64,000 nt of DNA from positions 49,142,351 to 49,206,350 of the forward strand of contig NC_065533.1 of assembly GCF_020184175.1 (NCBI RefSeq), written 5' to 3'. This document shows, one piece after another, positions 13,451-29,300 of the stretch (positions within the stretch are counted from its first letter, which is position 1; each line of letters opens with the position of its first letter). A model generated the notes under the pieces. It was not told the origin of the DNA. It worked only from the letters and a program-made list of their open reading frames with translations, and did not search any database. The position numbers were made by a program, and so were the translations under genes. Source of the DNA: Aphis gossypii. Its lineage: Eukaryota > Arthropoda > Insecta > Hemiptera > Aphididae.

Positions 13451-16400
13451 CATTTTTTAGCCGACTGCCTTTGGTAGAAACACGACGTTATACCTATATT
13501 TATTATACGGGTTTGTAAAAATAAATGCCAGTTTCAGTCGTCGGTCACGCCGTGCTCGTCGTGGTGACTGTCGAGACGGACCGAACTACATACTTTATTT
13601 TACCCAAACCCTTCCACCCCCGCACGAACTGCAATCGTTTTTTATTCATTTCGGTCGAGTTTGTACCCACTAACTGTTTGTAGGTATTTTATTTTTACAC
13701 GGGTATCGCGTTCATGGATAGTATAGATAGGTAGGTACACGAAGATACCTACCGTGGATTATACGGTATAGTATATACCTACTAATAAAAAATAGGTATA
13801 CTACACACCTAACATAAAAGTTCCGTTTTAAGCGTTTAATGCTTACGTATTCAAAATTATGTACAGCTACGTCCAAAAACTATACCGTCATAAGGAAACG
13901 AAACTATTTCTCCCTACCACAGAGTATGTATACGCAACTGTTGAATTGTACAGCTATATATTAGATAATATTATTTACACAATCATACCGTTACGATATT
14001 TCAATAGCGTCTGGCTGACACAGTGTTTCGCGTAAGGTACCTAGTCATGCATTTCGCATACCAAAAACGATTTAGCCATTTAGGCACAGGTCGGAAAAAA
14101 ATGTGTTTCTACTCAAAGTCGTCGCTATTACACGTAATTATTATTGATTCGACAAACCGAAAATGACAAAAATAAAAACATCGCATTAGTTGAGTATAGA
14201 TAGTTTTCCTGCGATATTGTTTTAATAAATAGATGATCTTAGGTACGTCTTACATGATATTATGCATATAATATAGTTGTGTTGACATACTGAGTTATAC
14301 ATTATATGCATACGAAATGTGATATGAGTGAGCATAAGCAGCATAGTGATACTAATCAGAACTATAACGTGTAGGTAACGGTAAAAATATAAAATATTAT
14401 ACTCCCTATCTCTACAAAAATAGTACACGTCGCGACGCTTCGATACGACATATTATCGTACCTATACCTCTTAACCCAAGTCACGAAAAAAAACGATATA
14501 TTAAGAGCACGGGTAATTGGAGTGAAAGCCAGACGAGAATTTATACAGGCAATACCTATAGATATATACAGACCGATTGAGTGTCTGTGTTCATGTCAGT
14601 GTCAGACAGCAATAATTAGAAGGTGTACGGCGCATTTAGAAAACAGTAATTTATGTACAGATTTAAATTCCTCGCAAATTCGCAAATTATAAGAAGAATA
14701 TTTGAATAGTGAATAACGAGAATAAGATATCAAATTTTACTTATTCAATAAACAATAACTAAATTATGAAATATTATTTATAGGTAGGGTTAGGCCTCTG
14801 TCCACCATAACTTGTCAAAATAATGCTTAATTTAAACTTCAGGGTTAGCTCCTGCCTTTCTGGTGGCAAATCGAATAGATATCCTTTGTGCATTATAGGA
14901 GGTCACAAGTAAAAAGTTTTCAGCAGTTTTCAAAAAAAATGGGAAAAACCACACAAAAATGACAGAAAAAGGGGGAATTTTTACGCAAAACCAGTTTTCG
15001 ATAAAATCAATTTTTTATATTGTTAAAACTCAAAAAATATATTATTTAACTATTGAGGAACTGTAAAATGTAAAAATCAATAAAAAGCTGTTTTTATAAA
15101 ACATTAACTATGCTTATTTATCATGCATGTACCTATACAATAACTTACCTATGTTAGGTTAGGTTGGTTTAGGAACAGTTAAGTTCACCCATTCTTAACT
15201 TAAATATAAACCAATAACCAAAATTTATTAGTAGAAGTTTTCACAAATGGTAATTTTTTTAATTATGTTTTTTATATTTATATGATGACCATCATTTGTC
15301 TGTGTAAACAGTTAAAACTATATAAAAAGTCCTATAGCTTGGGTGCAACTGTTCCTATAATTGCCTTTATTAAACGCCCTGGTTAGGGCCTTAGATTACT
15401 ATACTATATTACTATTATAGTTTAGTTGTAATTTTAAATTGTAAGGTCATAGTAATTGGTAGGTATAACGTATATAAAATATAAATTATATTTCGTGGGA
15501 CCGTGTTAAAAGCTTACCTATCTAGTATCTAATATCCGCAAGTGTGTACATTTTATCGTTTCCTCACTACATATATTATATTATATCCTACTATATATTG
15601 TACAATTTGTACAGTTAATAGTTATATTGTCAATACATTTACTGATATCACTATATAAATTCAATGCTGATATATAATAATATTAAACCTAACTGTAATA
15701 CTGTTACTGTATTATAACATTTCGTATATTCGTATAAATATTGCCTTATGAGGTATGTATTTTGTGTCGTTTAATGTAAATGAAATATTTGACCCGCATA
15801 TTAGGCAGATGTGTAGGTATTACATATTATTTACATAAAATAAGATGATTCTAGTACGTAGTTTATCATTAATGATTAAAACATTAATGTTCTTGGTTAA
15901 TACTTAATCTATGTATTTAAAAATACAAATTCACATAAATTAAAACAATAACACAATGTTATTGAAAAAAATATATTTTACTGCCTATTTTTGATCGTAA
16001 AAAGTGTTTTTAAAAGACACGGCGTTACTGTAATAAATGATATTACGTATATTTAATAGTTTTGTGAAATAATTTTTAAAAACTATTATCCTTATTTGTA
16101 TGTACATTTAACTACAATTCTTAAACTTCCTATAAGTCGAATTATTATTTATATTATTTTATACTTACTATTGAAATTTTCAAAAAAAAATTAAATTAGG
16201 TCTTTATCTCCGAATTTTAAAATTGAAAATGGTCAATTACCTTCTAAAAATGAATATTATATAATACTAATTATTATTATAGTAATTGGCTTTGAACATT
16301 ATTAATCCGTGATCACCGACTACGTTAGAATTATAATTCATGCGTACGTAATTAAAACAAATTACGCTTAATTATAATTGTTTAAATGATTTGATTTTAT

Positions 16401-19400
16401 TGATTCACAGTATTCATTACATAACTAATAGCCAGAAGGTACTCATTAGATATATTAAGTATAACTTTTTTTTAAACTTAACCACCTTTTATTATACTGA
16501 TATAGGTACCTATAATTAATACATTATTCACCATACATAATATGAATAATAACAATAATATAACCAATTGTAATACATTTAAGATAAAGAGATTATAAAT
16601 ACAATATAATTAATATTATAATATTATGTAGGAATATTGAATACATTTTTCATCACGATAATAATCAAATACAAGCAAATACATACAAGTATACTATAGG
16701 TACTATAAAAATAAATAACACATGTATACTTATAGAATTAAATAGGTATTAAAAAAGCAATTAGTTATAGGTAATATCAAGTAGGTATACAATTCAAAGT
16801 TATATCTTCAAAAAAAAAATAACTATTTTATTTTGTATAGCTTTATATTAATACAATACTATATTATAAAGCTTTCAGCGATAATTTTAAGAACAGATAA
16901 TATTATAAATTTAATTTTTTTTAATACAATAATAGATTTATAGAGGTTATAGGTTATATTTTAACGAATCTGTTATAAACCTATAAATGCAGGTATTAAT
17001 TATTAATAATAATTTAAACAATAATATAAATAGAATGTTTTGAGTATTTAAAATTAGAAAAAATTATTTTTTAATAAATGGACGGATTTATAAAATACCG
17101 TTAAGTTTAAAAAGTCTTTATTAAAAACTAACTACTTTTGTAGGGTATCAAAATGAGGAATAGGTACTAAATCATGTTGGATTGATTATAATAATAAAAA
17201 AAATTAGAAATATATAGGTAGGTGGTTTCGTTCAATTTCGCTTGTAGTATTAGGTATCAAGATACATACATATTATGTATGTATATATTGTACTCAAGTC
17301 ATAAAAAAAAAAATAGTAATATTATCATTTTATTTTGAAAAATAACTTATAGAAGAGATTGAGAGAGTAGTGGAATTCAAACAATGTTTTATGATGTTTG
17401 AAATGAATTCAAATTTATATTTAACTGAAGTTCTTAATAAATATTTAAATCATTATCAATAAGCATATTTGATCAACTTTTTACGTCAATTCTTGAAACC
17501 GTATATTCTAAACAAATTATCTTTTATTTTTATTATTTTATTATAAATACATAAATTTATTATAGTCTAAATAACCCAATAATTTATAAAAAAAATTAGT
17601 TTATACTCAACAGGATCTGTAAAATAAAATTGTTTTTGTGGTACACGTAGTATAGTACACTATAGTACAGGGCTATAGAGAGGATGGGTATAGTGGGTCC
17701 AAAGTATAAACAATATATTATTATAATACAACAAGATATCAAGATACATAAAGCTCAATAAGTAATTGTAATACATTATTATTTTCTTATTTTTTTTTTT
17801 AGTTTATAGGTAACTGTTATTAATTGTACTGTCATGTTAGATGAAAAAAATTGATTTAGCATTTTTAAAAGATTTATTATTAGATGATTAGATGCAATTA
17901 TTATTAAAATTTCAATAATGGAATAATATTGCCTAGATAAAAAAATAGTATTTTTAAGATTATATAAGCTTAATTAACTGGTGTATAAAAGTTAGTCAGA
18001 TGATTATATTGAATATAATTTTATAAATTAAATACATAAAAAAATTTGAAACGGTAACATGATTTAAGGCCGCATTTTAAATAGACTTAAAACTTTTAGG
18101 TAATTCATATAATTAATAGGTTACTTTTAAATTATAAACAAAATATAAAATCGTGTTTTGTCAATTTAAAACTTTTTGCCAAAATAATTTCATACAAATT
18201 GAAGATATAAAATTATGAGTTAAACACTAATTGGTCTTGGCCACTTCATACTGTATGAGTAAAAACAAGTATTTAAAATATATAAAGACATACAGAATGG
18301 GTAAATACCTAAGCTATTATAAATTAAACTTTATAAATTATATTTATTTGATATTTAATAATATTATAATAATAATGATTAATGAGCTTCACTATAAATT
18401 GTAAATATGAAAAAAATGTTTTTAGATATTTTTATAATATTGTTATTAAAATATTAGATTTGTAAATTATTTATTTTACTTTACATGTTTTAATAAAATA
18501 TATATTTTAAAACAAGTTTCTTAAGTCTTTTTCTAAATGTATCAAAGCGTAATACTGTTATAGGTACAATGCTAGAATTGGATATAGTCATATATAGAGA
18601 ATATAAGGAGATATAGTACTATATTTAAATTGGTTTTTAAATATTTGAGCGTATCTCAACTAATTTTATAAAAGTAGATTGTTAGGAGTTTGTTAAAATG
18701 AAAACATTTTAGAGTTGGTATCTTATTAGCTATTTATTTTCCAATTCTAGCATTCATCTCAATACATGTTAGTCGATTAACCTATAGTATTATAGTATAA
18801 TATTAAAAATTGTAATAAAAATGTTAAGTTAATTGACTTTGAATTCTTTAGAAATTCACTGATCATTTTAATTTAAATAAGTTAGCCATTAGTCCATTTA
18901 ACTTATCAGTCATCTATAATGTAATTATATTGATTTCGAATTGTTCCTTAAATCTACCAAGTATTAGTTTATCGTTAATTTATAAGATATAGCTCAACAT
19001 AGTAATAAAAATATAAATATATTAAGATAGGTACCTATTAAATAAAATAATAATCTATAAAATAGGTAACGGAATATAGTTTTAAGTCAATACTCAACAG
19101 GACAAATTATTTTCGTAAATATTCTCAAGGATGTATACTATATAGATAATAATAAAGTAGCTAGAATGTTATAGTCTTATTAATATACTAATATAATGAA
19201 ACGTATAGGCATATAGTATCAGAATAACAAAGTGGTTTGCCTAAAACCTTCTTCGTTGAGTGATTCATGGATTTATTTATAAATATTGAATTTAAATGTT
19301 ATGCAATGTGGTCATAATATTATGTTTCTCCAATTTTACTAATAAAACATCTATTCAATAAAAATGCAAGGGGATTACTTAAATAGTATCAAGTTTGTAT

Positions 19401-20300
19401 CACACACTTAGTATTAAATAGGTCGAGAAACCCGAGAACAAACACGAATTAATAATTATTCAAACTCGATATTACTTTTATAAAATATTTAATAACTTCG
19501 GGAAGTGAAAAATCATGTTTATAGAGATCCCGCATGTCTCTATATGCATAATACAACATTTAACGAGTCGTTTAGAAATAATCGCTCTAAAATAATATGA
19601 TTATAGCACGTTCGTAATAATATACTATGGATCACGTAGATGATCACTGTCTTATAAGACCGTGATGATCACCATGACCAATTTAACAACAATCAGATAA
19701 TAATTAAATGATTGATAAATAGATAATAATTATTTTATAATACCATACATAGCAGTTATTTTTCTTTTTTATTTAGCATTATTAATATCGATGCTTTTAT
19801 CTTATATATAGGTAGTTGTTGCGCGCGCATTTTAGCATTTTACTATAACAATAGAATTAAATTTAAAAGGTTGGAGCAAAAACCACACAAGTCAATTTTT
19901 TTCAAAAATGCACTTATCCGATGAATAAAACAAGTATACCCTAAAAGTGGGTTTAAATTAGTCCGTTAAATATAAGTATAGACGTATAATTTTATTTATA
20001 GCGAATAGTCTTATCTGGTTTTCTTTTTTTGCTACAAATAATGATAAAAATTCAACAACATAATGCATAATTAATGTTTAAACAGTGTGCATACGGCTAT
20101 ATACGCAATACACTTTTCAAAACAAAACTTGATTAATGTTTTGTTTAAAAAAAATATGAAAATTTTTTTCATTAAAAATAAAAATATTTTAGTCATAAAA
20201 CTTTTTTTTTATGATACTGAAAAATTTCAAAAAATTGACTTGTCTGACTTTTGCAGCAAGCTAGTTTTCTAATCATTATTATAATATTATATATCAAAAT
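13451..20300. other. Gene-poor AT-rich stretch
   Basis: No gene is recognised. It holds a dispersed repeat copy (14790-15010), short TTAGG-like words at about 15150 that are too few to be telomeric, and many A/T runs. Between 13.5 and 14.7 kb the base composition returns gradually from the GC-rich block to background. Confidence 0.4.
14790..15010 (+). repeat. Copy of a dispersed repeat family (shared with 54.05-54.29 kb and 55.24-55.44 kb)
   Basis: Ordered words 'ccataacttgtcaaaataat', 'cttcagggtt', 'gtgcattata', 'aggtcacaagtaaaaag', 'ttttcaaaaaa' and 'tacgcaaaaccagttttcg' recur in the copy at 55235-55440 (plus) and, reverse complemented, at 54050-54260. The sequence is non-coding. It resembles a very common aphid dispersed repeat, which is my recollection and not searched. 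Confidence 0.55.
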
Positions 20301-20320
20301 TATTTAGTATGTGTGTGTGT

Positions 20321-23300
20321 TTATTGATCTTCTGCAGCGGTGTGTTGCGGATCGATGTTATCCAGCCAGTTGACTATGAACATGTTCCTGTCGTATCGGG
20401 TGAACGCTTTCGGCTGGTATCGTTTTATAGTGTCGGTGCACACGGCAATGTCGTCCTGGCACAGAGGCTTTCCACCGGTTTTCGGTACGCTCAAATATTT
20501 TCCTGAACTCGCGGCTGCGGTGGCTGTAGTCGCGTCATTGCGATCAGACAACTGCGGTTGGTCTGGCACACGATCGGCTCCGGAACTCTTGTCTAAATTA
20601 AATTCGCTCAGTGACAAACGTTCCAATGTCTTGTAAGTTATCAATAGACGCCGTTGAATATAATTTTGTCGCACCTGCAGTAGACACAAAATACATAACC
20701 ATTATATACTATCATAATATTATTTAGAACCAAATTGGCGCTTAGCCAGGGTGGGGTTTAGGGTGTCGAAACACCTCCCTCTCTGTGATATAACTGTGAT
20801 AATGCTAATAATGATTCAGGTTTTTTTTTAAAAAATGTGTAATTATAACAACTGCTATAAGAAATATTATCAATAAACCATAAACTACGTTGTGACACGT
20901 ATACACGATTAGAGGTAAGATTATTATTTTCCGGACACCTTACAAGAAAGAATCTCCGCGTTGAACTAATATAAATATAAATATAATTATTTTATACACC
21001 CCATTTAAAAAAAAACCCTGGCCATGCGCACCTGAAAACAGTCTTCAAAACTACAATATTATATAAACATTGAAATTGAACACATAAAATATAATATACA
21101 AGTAATGGTGTCAAAAGCAGTGAACTTTAACCGTTTTGGTATTTCAAGTATATTTTACCTACTATATTATATTACTTAATTATAAAACCCTCTCACGGTT
21201 ATATACATGATTAATAATGATAAGTGTGTACACTGTATATCCCAAAATATACTCTGGTTATACGAATATTTGTATATAATATGGTGTGTGTTATATAACT
21301 GCTGTTGTTATATAGACAATATTTATTAAACACCTATAGGATGCGGCAACACTCCAATAATCATGTGACATGCATAGTTACTTATATATAACAATATGGT
21401 TTTTAAAAATGAAGAGTGATGATCATAATATTATGTCAACAGTGACCGAAAAATAATATTATAAATTTACCTTTTCGTTCTACGCGATTGATTTTAGGCC
21501 ATGCACATTACACACAACGTCATCGAGATTTTTATCATATAACCATATACACTATATTTTTAGTGATTGCATGTGAATATTGAGTATTATACCTATACAT
21601 TACTACCAAGATTAATAATAACAATTGAGTACACGACATAGGTGCACATTGAGTGACATGCATGATGTAAGGTTAGGGGTGTGCTAATAAACAATTAATT
21701 TTCTACTTATCCGTGCTCAGTGAAATTATGTAATAAAATATAGAATATAAATTTGAACCGTTTAAATTTAAATTTATTATAAATTTTAATAATTAACTAC
21801 CTACAGTCATTTTATATAAATTACCAAATAACCTGGTATCTAATTAGGTTTTTCCTGAAATCAATTACTTATCTAAATTTTTTATTTGCAGATGTTCTAA
21901 ACTGCTGTGGTATGTTAATGACAACATTATCATTGAACAAGGAAATAAAAATATATATTTGATTTTTTTGTTCATTGATGTATGTGGCGGATCAAATAAT
22001 ATTATTTTATATTTTTCATAAATTATTATCATATTGTACGTTATTATTAAAGATTGTTTTACTCTCGAATCGCGGAAAATACATCGATATAATAGCTGCA
22101 CAGTAAATGTCGACACACGCACCTCACACGAAAGTAGGCAATTTAATGACTTATAACGTGCGCAAATGTTTTACTGCTTTATCATTTTTATGTTGACAAT
22201 AGAATTATATATAAATGACGTTTTGTTAAGTTCTATCTTAACCCATTATAATATAAAGTGGTACGTTACTAGATCTGTAATAAATACGAACGGTATATAA
22301 CTCCTAGCTATGGTGCAGTAGGTATAGTTCTCAACCTTTTTTGATTCATGTCACCTTTAACCAAGGGCGTATTTCTGGGGGGGGCGATGGGGCGATCGCC
22401 CCCCCCCCCAGAGCCTCTGTTTTTATTTCTATTTAATAGTACCTACTTTAATATTTTCGTAATTATATGTAATTATGATACAAAAAGTTTTTTTTTTAAA
22501 TTGTATCAATAAGTCGCCCCCCCTTGAAAATAGGGCCAGAGACGCCCTTGCCTTTAACCACTAGAATCAAACACTGCGTCACTCTAACATCAAAATAATA
22601 TAAAAAATCTTAGCTGTAGGTATATCTAAACATTATTCTATTATTATTAAAAAAAAATAATAATAATACAGTACATAATAATATGATTTTTTTTTTTTTT
22701 GCCAAAATTTATTTTTTTTCATTTTCTCGTTGATTTTTCGTGTCACCACGGTCGAGAACTACTGCTATGGTGGGTGCCTACCTGGCTATATGCCGATAAA
22801 CGAGTAAAACAAAGTTTGGGAACCACCGACCGAGATATTTTTATGTAAATTTATCTATTGCCTATATTTCATATATATCATGTGATCGAATTGCAAAATA
22901 TTTATTATCTTATTTCAAATAAAAAATTATTTTAACCTATAACTGTTTAATTATCGATCTACATCTTCATCCAATACATCACACACTATCATCACACTTG
23001 TGCGTAACGATTTTTTGCCAATAACATAGTACCTTTTTGTTGACGGACCTCACGAGGTCAGTGGGACTGAACGCGGACGGCGCGTAACTGTTGTGCAACG
23101 AGCTGGAGTACCGGCTCGGCGACGGCAGCTGCGACGTGGACGCCATGTCGCCGACCACCACGCACGTGGACAGCGACCGCGACGTATTGCCCAACCGGCC
23201 CTGCATGGTGGTGGCCATCAGCAGCACGTCCGAGTTTATGCGCAACTTGTTGATGGCCAGTTCGGAAGCGCTATGCGGCATGCGGACGTCGTCGGCGTCC

Positions 23301-26300
23301 GCGAGCCAACATCCGGTGTCCATGTTGGTCGCGTCAGCGATGTCGCTGGTGCTGAAGCTCTTGGACAGACCCAGCGCCGACTGCAGTGCCCCGCAGCTTT
23401 TTATCAAATCGTTCTCCTCTTCGAACCACACCGAATTCGTTATGTCCTGCGACATCCTGTTTCGATGTATAAAAACAAAATATAGTTTAAGTATATTTAA
23501 TACCTAGGTAAATTGAAAGTATACGTATGACATATTATATACTTGTATAATATATACATGTTCTTACGCCGATTTATATATAAATAACATATATATATTT
23601 ATTATATATATATATATTATATATATTTTTTTTTACGTGATGGTTCGGTGCAAGAAGGGCCGATGATTAAAGAAATCAATCAAAATTGTCAAAATGTTAA
23701 CTTTGAATACGTATAAAAAAGGTTATGACTTTCTATTTTCGATGCATATATTGACTGATTGATAATTAAACAACTTATGAAAAACCTTGTATTAAATTTT
23801 AAAACTTTTTTAACTAGGTAGTGAAAAAATTTTAATCAACATTTACAGAAAAAAACTAAAAAAAAAAAATTGAAAAAAGTTGATATACATAGCTCAAAAT
23901 ATTCTAAATATTTTGAACATATTATCAAGTACAGAAAATATTGATAAAACATATTAACATTTACTGGAAATTCCAAATATTTTAAGTTATTTAATTTTGA
24001 ATTACATCAAATGACAGTTATTTAATTTTAAATGTTGATCTATCAGCAGAACTAGTAATAAGTTAATTTTTTTTATAAGAAACCACAATTAGTTGAAGAT
24101 CGAAGTCTTTTTTCCACTTATTATTGTGTATACAGATAAAAGCATAAATACATCATTATAAAATCAATATATTCATAGCTTCGCTTGAAATCTAAAGTAG
24201 GTATGTATTGATTGCATAATAAAATGTATATAATTATGTGAAATATTCATTATCTATAAATTAAATTTTTATGAAATACACAACCTAAGTTTTGTTTTCA
24301 TACATGTTAAAAATTTAAAACAAACGAGTTTATCATAGTAAATAATTAATTAATACGCAACTCGTACGCTAAAAATGTAGTAAAAATAAAAGTTTTTACA
24401 AACATCATCTGAACATATTATATACAGTGAAAACTGTATATAACGGACAGTCACTAGAACAAAATAATTGTCCATTATAGACAGGTGTCCGTTGTAGACA
24501 GGTTTCAATGTTTTAAAAATTACAATTTTTACGTACATTTATATTGTTTTATATTTTATAATATGTATTAGGTATAATCTTTATTAATATTATATATTAT
24601 ACACACATATACGTTATAAATTTAATTTTAATTATTATTTTTATATTACATACATACAATGCCACATTATAAATTTATTATATTATATTTATACAAATTT
24701 ATTAATTATTTCTTAAAAAAGATTCTATTGATGTTTGTTTTTTGAACTTTGATTTGGTTATTTTTAACTCGTGATGGATAATTAATTAATTCGCTCATAT
24801 TTGAAAATCCTTTTTCATCGCCTTTATTTAAATAAAATTTTTTCAGACGAATCAGCTGTTCAAGAGCTTCTGAATAATTTGCCAACGTCTTTATTTCAGA
24901 ATTTTCTAGTTGGTCATTAGCTTGTTGCTCATCATCGACTTCCACGGGATTTAATTCCGATCAAATATCATCTAAAATTATAGCTATATCATCTGAGCTA
25001 CATTCTGTAGGCAAATTACTGTCTATTATGGCAAAATCGTCGTTTTGAGGCAACGGAAAAAGCTCCATTAATTCAATCAACTCATTTTCATTCACTTCAT
25101 TTTCCATTTCTAGAGGTTCACTGGACGGAAATTCTGATTTTTTGAAACAATTTGTGATTGTCAATGAAAAAATTTTTGTCCATGCTTTTTTCACCCATGT
25201 AATCACTTTTAAAACATTGATTTGCTTTGCCAGGTCGTGTGCATTTCAAGCGTCATTCAGATTCGCAATAATGTGTTGTAATGTGAACTCGCGGTGAAAA
25301 ACTTTGAAATTTTTGATTATTCCTTAATCAAAAGGTTGAGAAGTTGAAGTTATGTTTGGAGGAAAAAAATAAGTGTTACGTTGTCCAAAAACAGATGTGT
25401 ATGTGATGTCGCATTGTCAAGAAACAATAAAACTTTTCTGTTTTGAGTTTTCATTTGCTGATCGAGTCGTTGAAGCCAATCTGTCATTATATGAGTAGTC
25501 ATCCATGCTTTACTATTCGCCTTCCATTCTACTGCTAGTTCACTTTAAAACACCTTAGATTAACAGATTTTCCAATGACGAGTGGTTTAAGTTTTTCTTC
25601 GGACATAGGTATATCCGTACTTATATAATATTTTCATTATTATAATAATAACATATTAACATTATTTTACTCTTAAAATTTTAGTTAATTAATATTTTAA
25701 AATTTAAATAATATACGTTTTACACATTATAATTACGTAAATATAAACTAGATATTCAATTAAATTAACAAAAATGATCTTGTATTTATTGTAGCAAAAA
25801 CGTTATTTCAATGTTTGGATATTAACAAGATAAATACCTTAATTATTTTATATTTTACAATAAATTCCTTTAACATTGGATTCACAATAACTGTGTAATT
25901 TTACTATTAGAATACTTTTAAATAGAAGCATACAAATCTGAAATCTTAATAGATATTCAAGTACTTATATCTTCACTTTAATAATGTCTTATTAATTAAT
26001 TTGTTTTTAATTCTTACGATTCTACTTTTTAACCAATATTACTGTTTTTGAATTTTTTAAAGATAATTAAATTTAATCAAATCGTAACGATAAAATAATA
26101 TTATATTTGATCAACTTAGTTAGGTATGTCAAGGATTCTTATATTTTTGCTAATAACATTGATTATAAATGTATTAATGTATTATGTATGTACCTAACTA
26201 TCTATTAGTATACTTAGTAATATTTTCAATAATTAATGATAAAGTTATACTTAACTGAAAAGTTTAAGTTTAGTATTATTTATGCATACAAATATACAAT

Positions 26301-29300
26301 TATTTTTTACTAACTTAGTAGAATATAAGCTTAAAACGTAATTATGCTTCACCGATGAGTATATGTTGATGAATAGGTATAATAATAATTATAATAATAT
26401 ACCTAAATATCATAAATAATATAAAATAATCATCGAAACAAACCTAACCAGTCTAAACAACTAAGTATATTAATTCATAATAATGTTTTTGGAAATAGCT
26501 ATTAAATTAATTAATTTTAGTTTTTAATGTTATAATATTACGGTAATTATTAGATTGAATTTACAGAAAATATTACGTTTATTATATTATTAATAATATT
26601 TTAACATTATTGTAAAAATACATTTTTATACAATATCATATTATTTTTATTGACTTTTCGATCCTACTATCTTTCCGTAAAATAGTGTAACAAATTGTAT
26701 AAATATCTAGGAAATGAATTTCATTCTAAACACATATTTTATTGAAATAAGATATTTTTAATGGATTAAACAATATGTATGATTTAGATCATTCTAATTG
26801 AAACAAGCCCAATTTTATCTACCATATTTTTGCATATTTTGGTATAAATACATTTATTTTATATTTGAAAAATAATAAGTACCTACATAATATTTCCTAA
26901 ATATTTTAATAATTTTTAATTTATTTCATATTTGTATAAATAGTTTTAAAGATCACAATTATTTACAAATTTCGGAACCAACAGACAGACACTTAACAAC
27001 AATTTAAAAAGAAAAGCGTTAGACGTGCTTTGCGTATGAATAAAAATATTTAGGTAGGCATCTACAAAAATATACCCGGGTCGCTATTTACATAAAAATT
27101 TTGAAATGGGACGCAATTTATAGCGACCCCAACATTCATAATCTCATTTATTGAAACCCAATGTTCCCTTGAGAGACAATATATTCTTATTTTTATTTCA
27201 TAGTAGAGTACACTTCTCTTACGTAATTTTTGCATAACATATTTTAATTTGTGATATCTCTATTTATATAAATATTTCCAAACGTAAACGAAAAACTGAA
27301 TTATTGATTTTATACAATGGAATATTAATGGATAACATGACTCAAAAAATTATAATTTTTTGGAAAATATAATTACATAGAACCTTTATACCTAAAACCA
27401 TTTAAAAAGTATTAGAAAATTAAAATTACAAAAACGAAATTTAAAAATAGTTGAAATTGTTTTATAAATAAGTAGATTTAAAGAAATTGAAATATAATTG
27501 TAAAAAATTCAAAATTGCCAAAAAAATGCTTTATTGACATTGCTCTTAGCTAGATTGTAATTAGTACTTTTATAAAACGTATTTAAAACTTACTTAGCAA
27601 TAAACTAGAATAGTAAAAAAATTGCAAATGCAACAATGAAAAGTAGTAGTGGCCTAGTAAATAGAAATGTATAAAAATAAAAAATTTTATGAATTTTTGA
27701 CTACAGAATAATTTAATAATTTTTGAGATTTTGCAAAATTCGTTAAAATACTAATTTCAAATAGGTACTTATAAAAATGTCGGTTGTAAAATATTTTAAC
27801 ACAAAAATCTTTTTAATACATTTTTAAAATAAAAATTGTATTTTCTAAAAATATATTACAATAAGATAATTAATAAATGATAAGATACGAATACCATTCA
27901 TCTTTTACTTTACAAAACTATTATTTAATATTTTAATATTATTAAATAGATTCATAAAATCAATTTTTATTCTTAAATACAATCAAAAATTATTCTTACC
28001 TACTCTTTATTGTCATTTAAAATTATCCATACTTTATTAAATTATGGTTTATGTAGATTTTTCTAACATTACTTAAGTTTTTATTTTTATTAATTACCTA
28101 ATTAAATATGTATAATATACTTTTCAATACAATAAAATCATAAATAATTTCACTCAATATGTCGCTGAAGGATAGTTTCGTCTTGAACCATTTCTTTTAT
28201 GTTATTGATTATGTTGTCACAAATGAATTATATACCTACTTTTGTTGTGTACCATATGTATTGATTTTTAAGAAAATAAAAAAAATTTAGTAATATTGAT
28301 TTTAACTGACAATAAATTTAATAAAATGTGTAAAAAAAATTGTTCCAGAAAATTAATTTTACTAAAATGTGATTGATTGTTTATTTTATACATTTTTAAC
28401 GACGTGTCTAATAAGTAAGTTATTACAGATTATAATTTTATAAGCTTATAATATAGACTATATCTATAGCTTTAATGATTAGTGTTTTTAAAATATGATC
28501 TACATTCTACAACCACTTATATTATATCATATTTTAAATAAGTTACTTTTAAACTTTCATTTAATAATCTAATGATAGTAATTATTAAGGTATTGTTGAA
28601 AATTAAAATCAAACGTCAAAATTTTTAATAATTATACATAATTAAATATCAAAATAGACAACTGTATCAAAATAACGTATTCGTTATTCATTATATTCTT
28701 ATAATTTGTATAAATTTCGCATTTAGGTAGTTTTTACATGAGTAATAAATTGTGTTACGAGTTACGACCTTTACTAAATATTAAGTAATCAATTTCAATA
28801 CTATTTATTAGTGTATAAGCTATAATGTCTTACAAATAATATTTTGTCCATACCTATTTACCCCGTAAATTAATACTACAGTGAGTGAACGATAAAATAT
28901 GCAAAAAATATCACTTCGTAGTAGGTATTTGAAATCTGTTAATATCACTATTCACGAGCTAATATTATATGGTACAGACATGTATAGTCGGTGCATAATA
29001 TCTATAGATAACGTCTTATATGTCACAAATACCAAATTTTACAGGTAAGCAATTATACTTTTACCAATTTCATAGAACATTATAATATTATTTAACGCAT
29101 GCATTCAACATAAATTGTTCGTTGTATTTGTTGTATTGTTGGGTTTAATTATAAAACATAATATTAAAGATAAATAAAGTAAATAAATTATATAAAGATT
29201 GTGCTATATATGTTAAGTACGTTAATAAATTATTAATTATAATTTGTAGAGAATAGGTTTAATTTTTTTTAATTAAACCTTATAGTTATTTGTGATAATT

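Noticed and set aside
15140..15175. TTAGG words as interstitial telomere repeat
   Set aside because: Only two or three imperfect units, also seen at about 48890; too short to mean telomeric DNA.
23091..23507. Plus-strand open frames opposite coding exon 2 of the three-exon gene
   Set aside because: Shadow of the minus-strand exon, whose splice sites and phases fit a longer protein.
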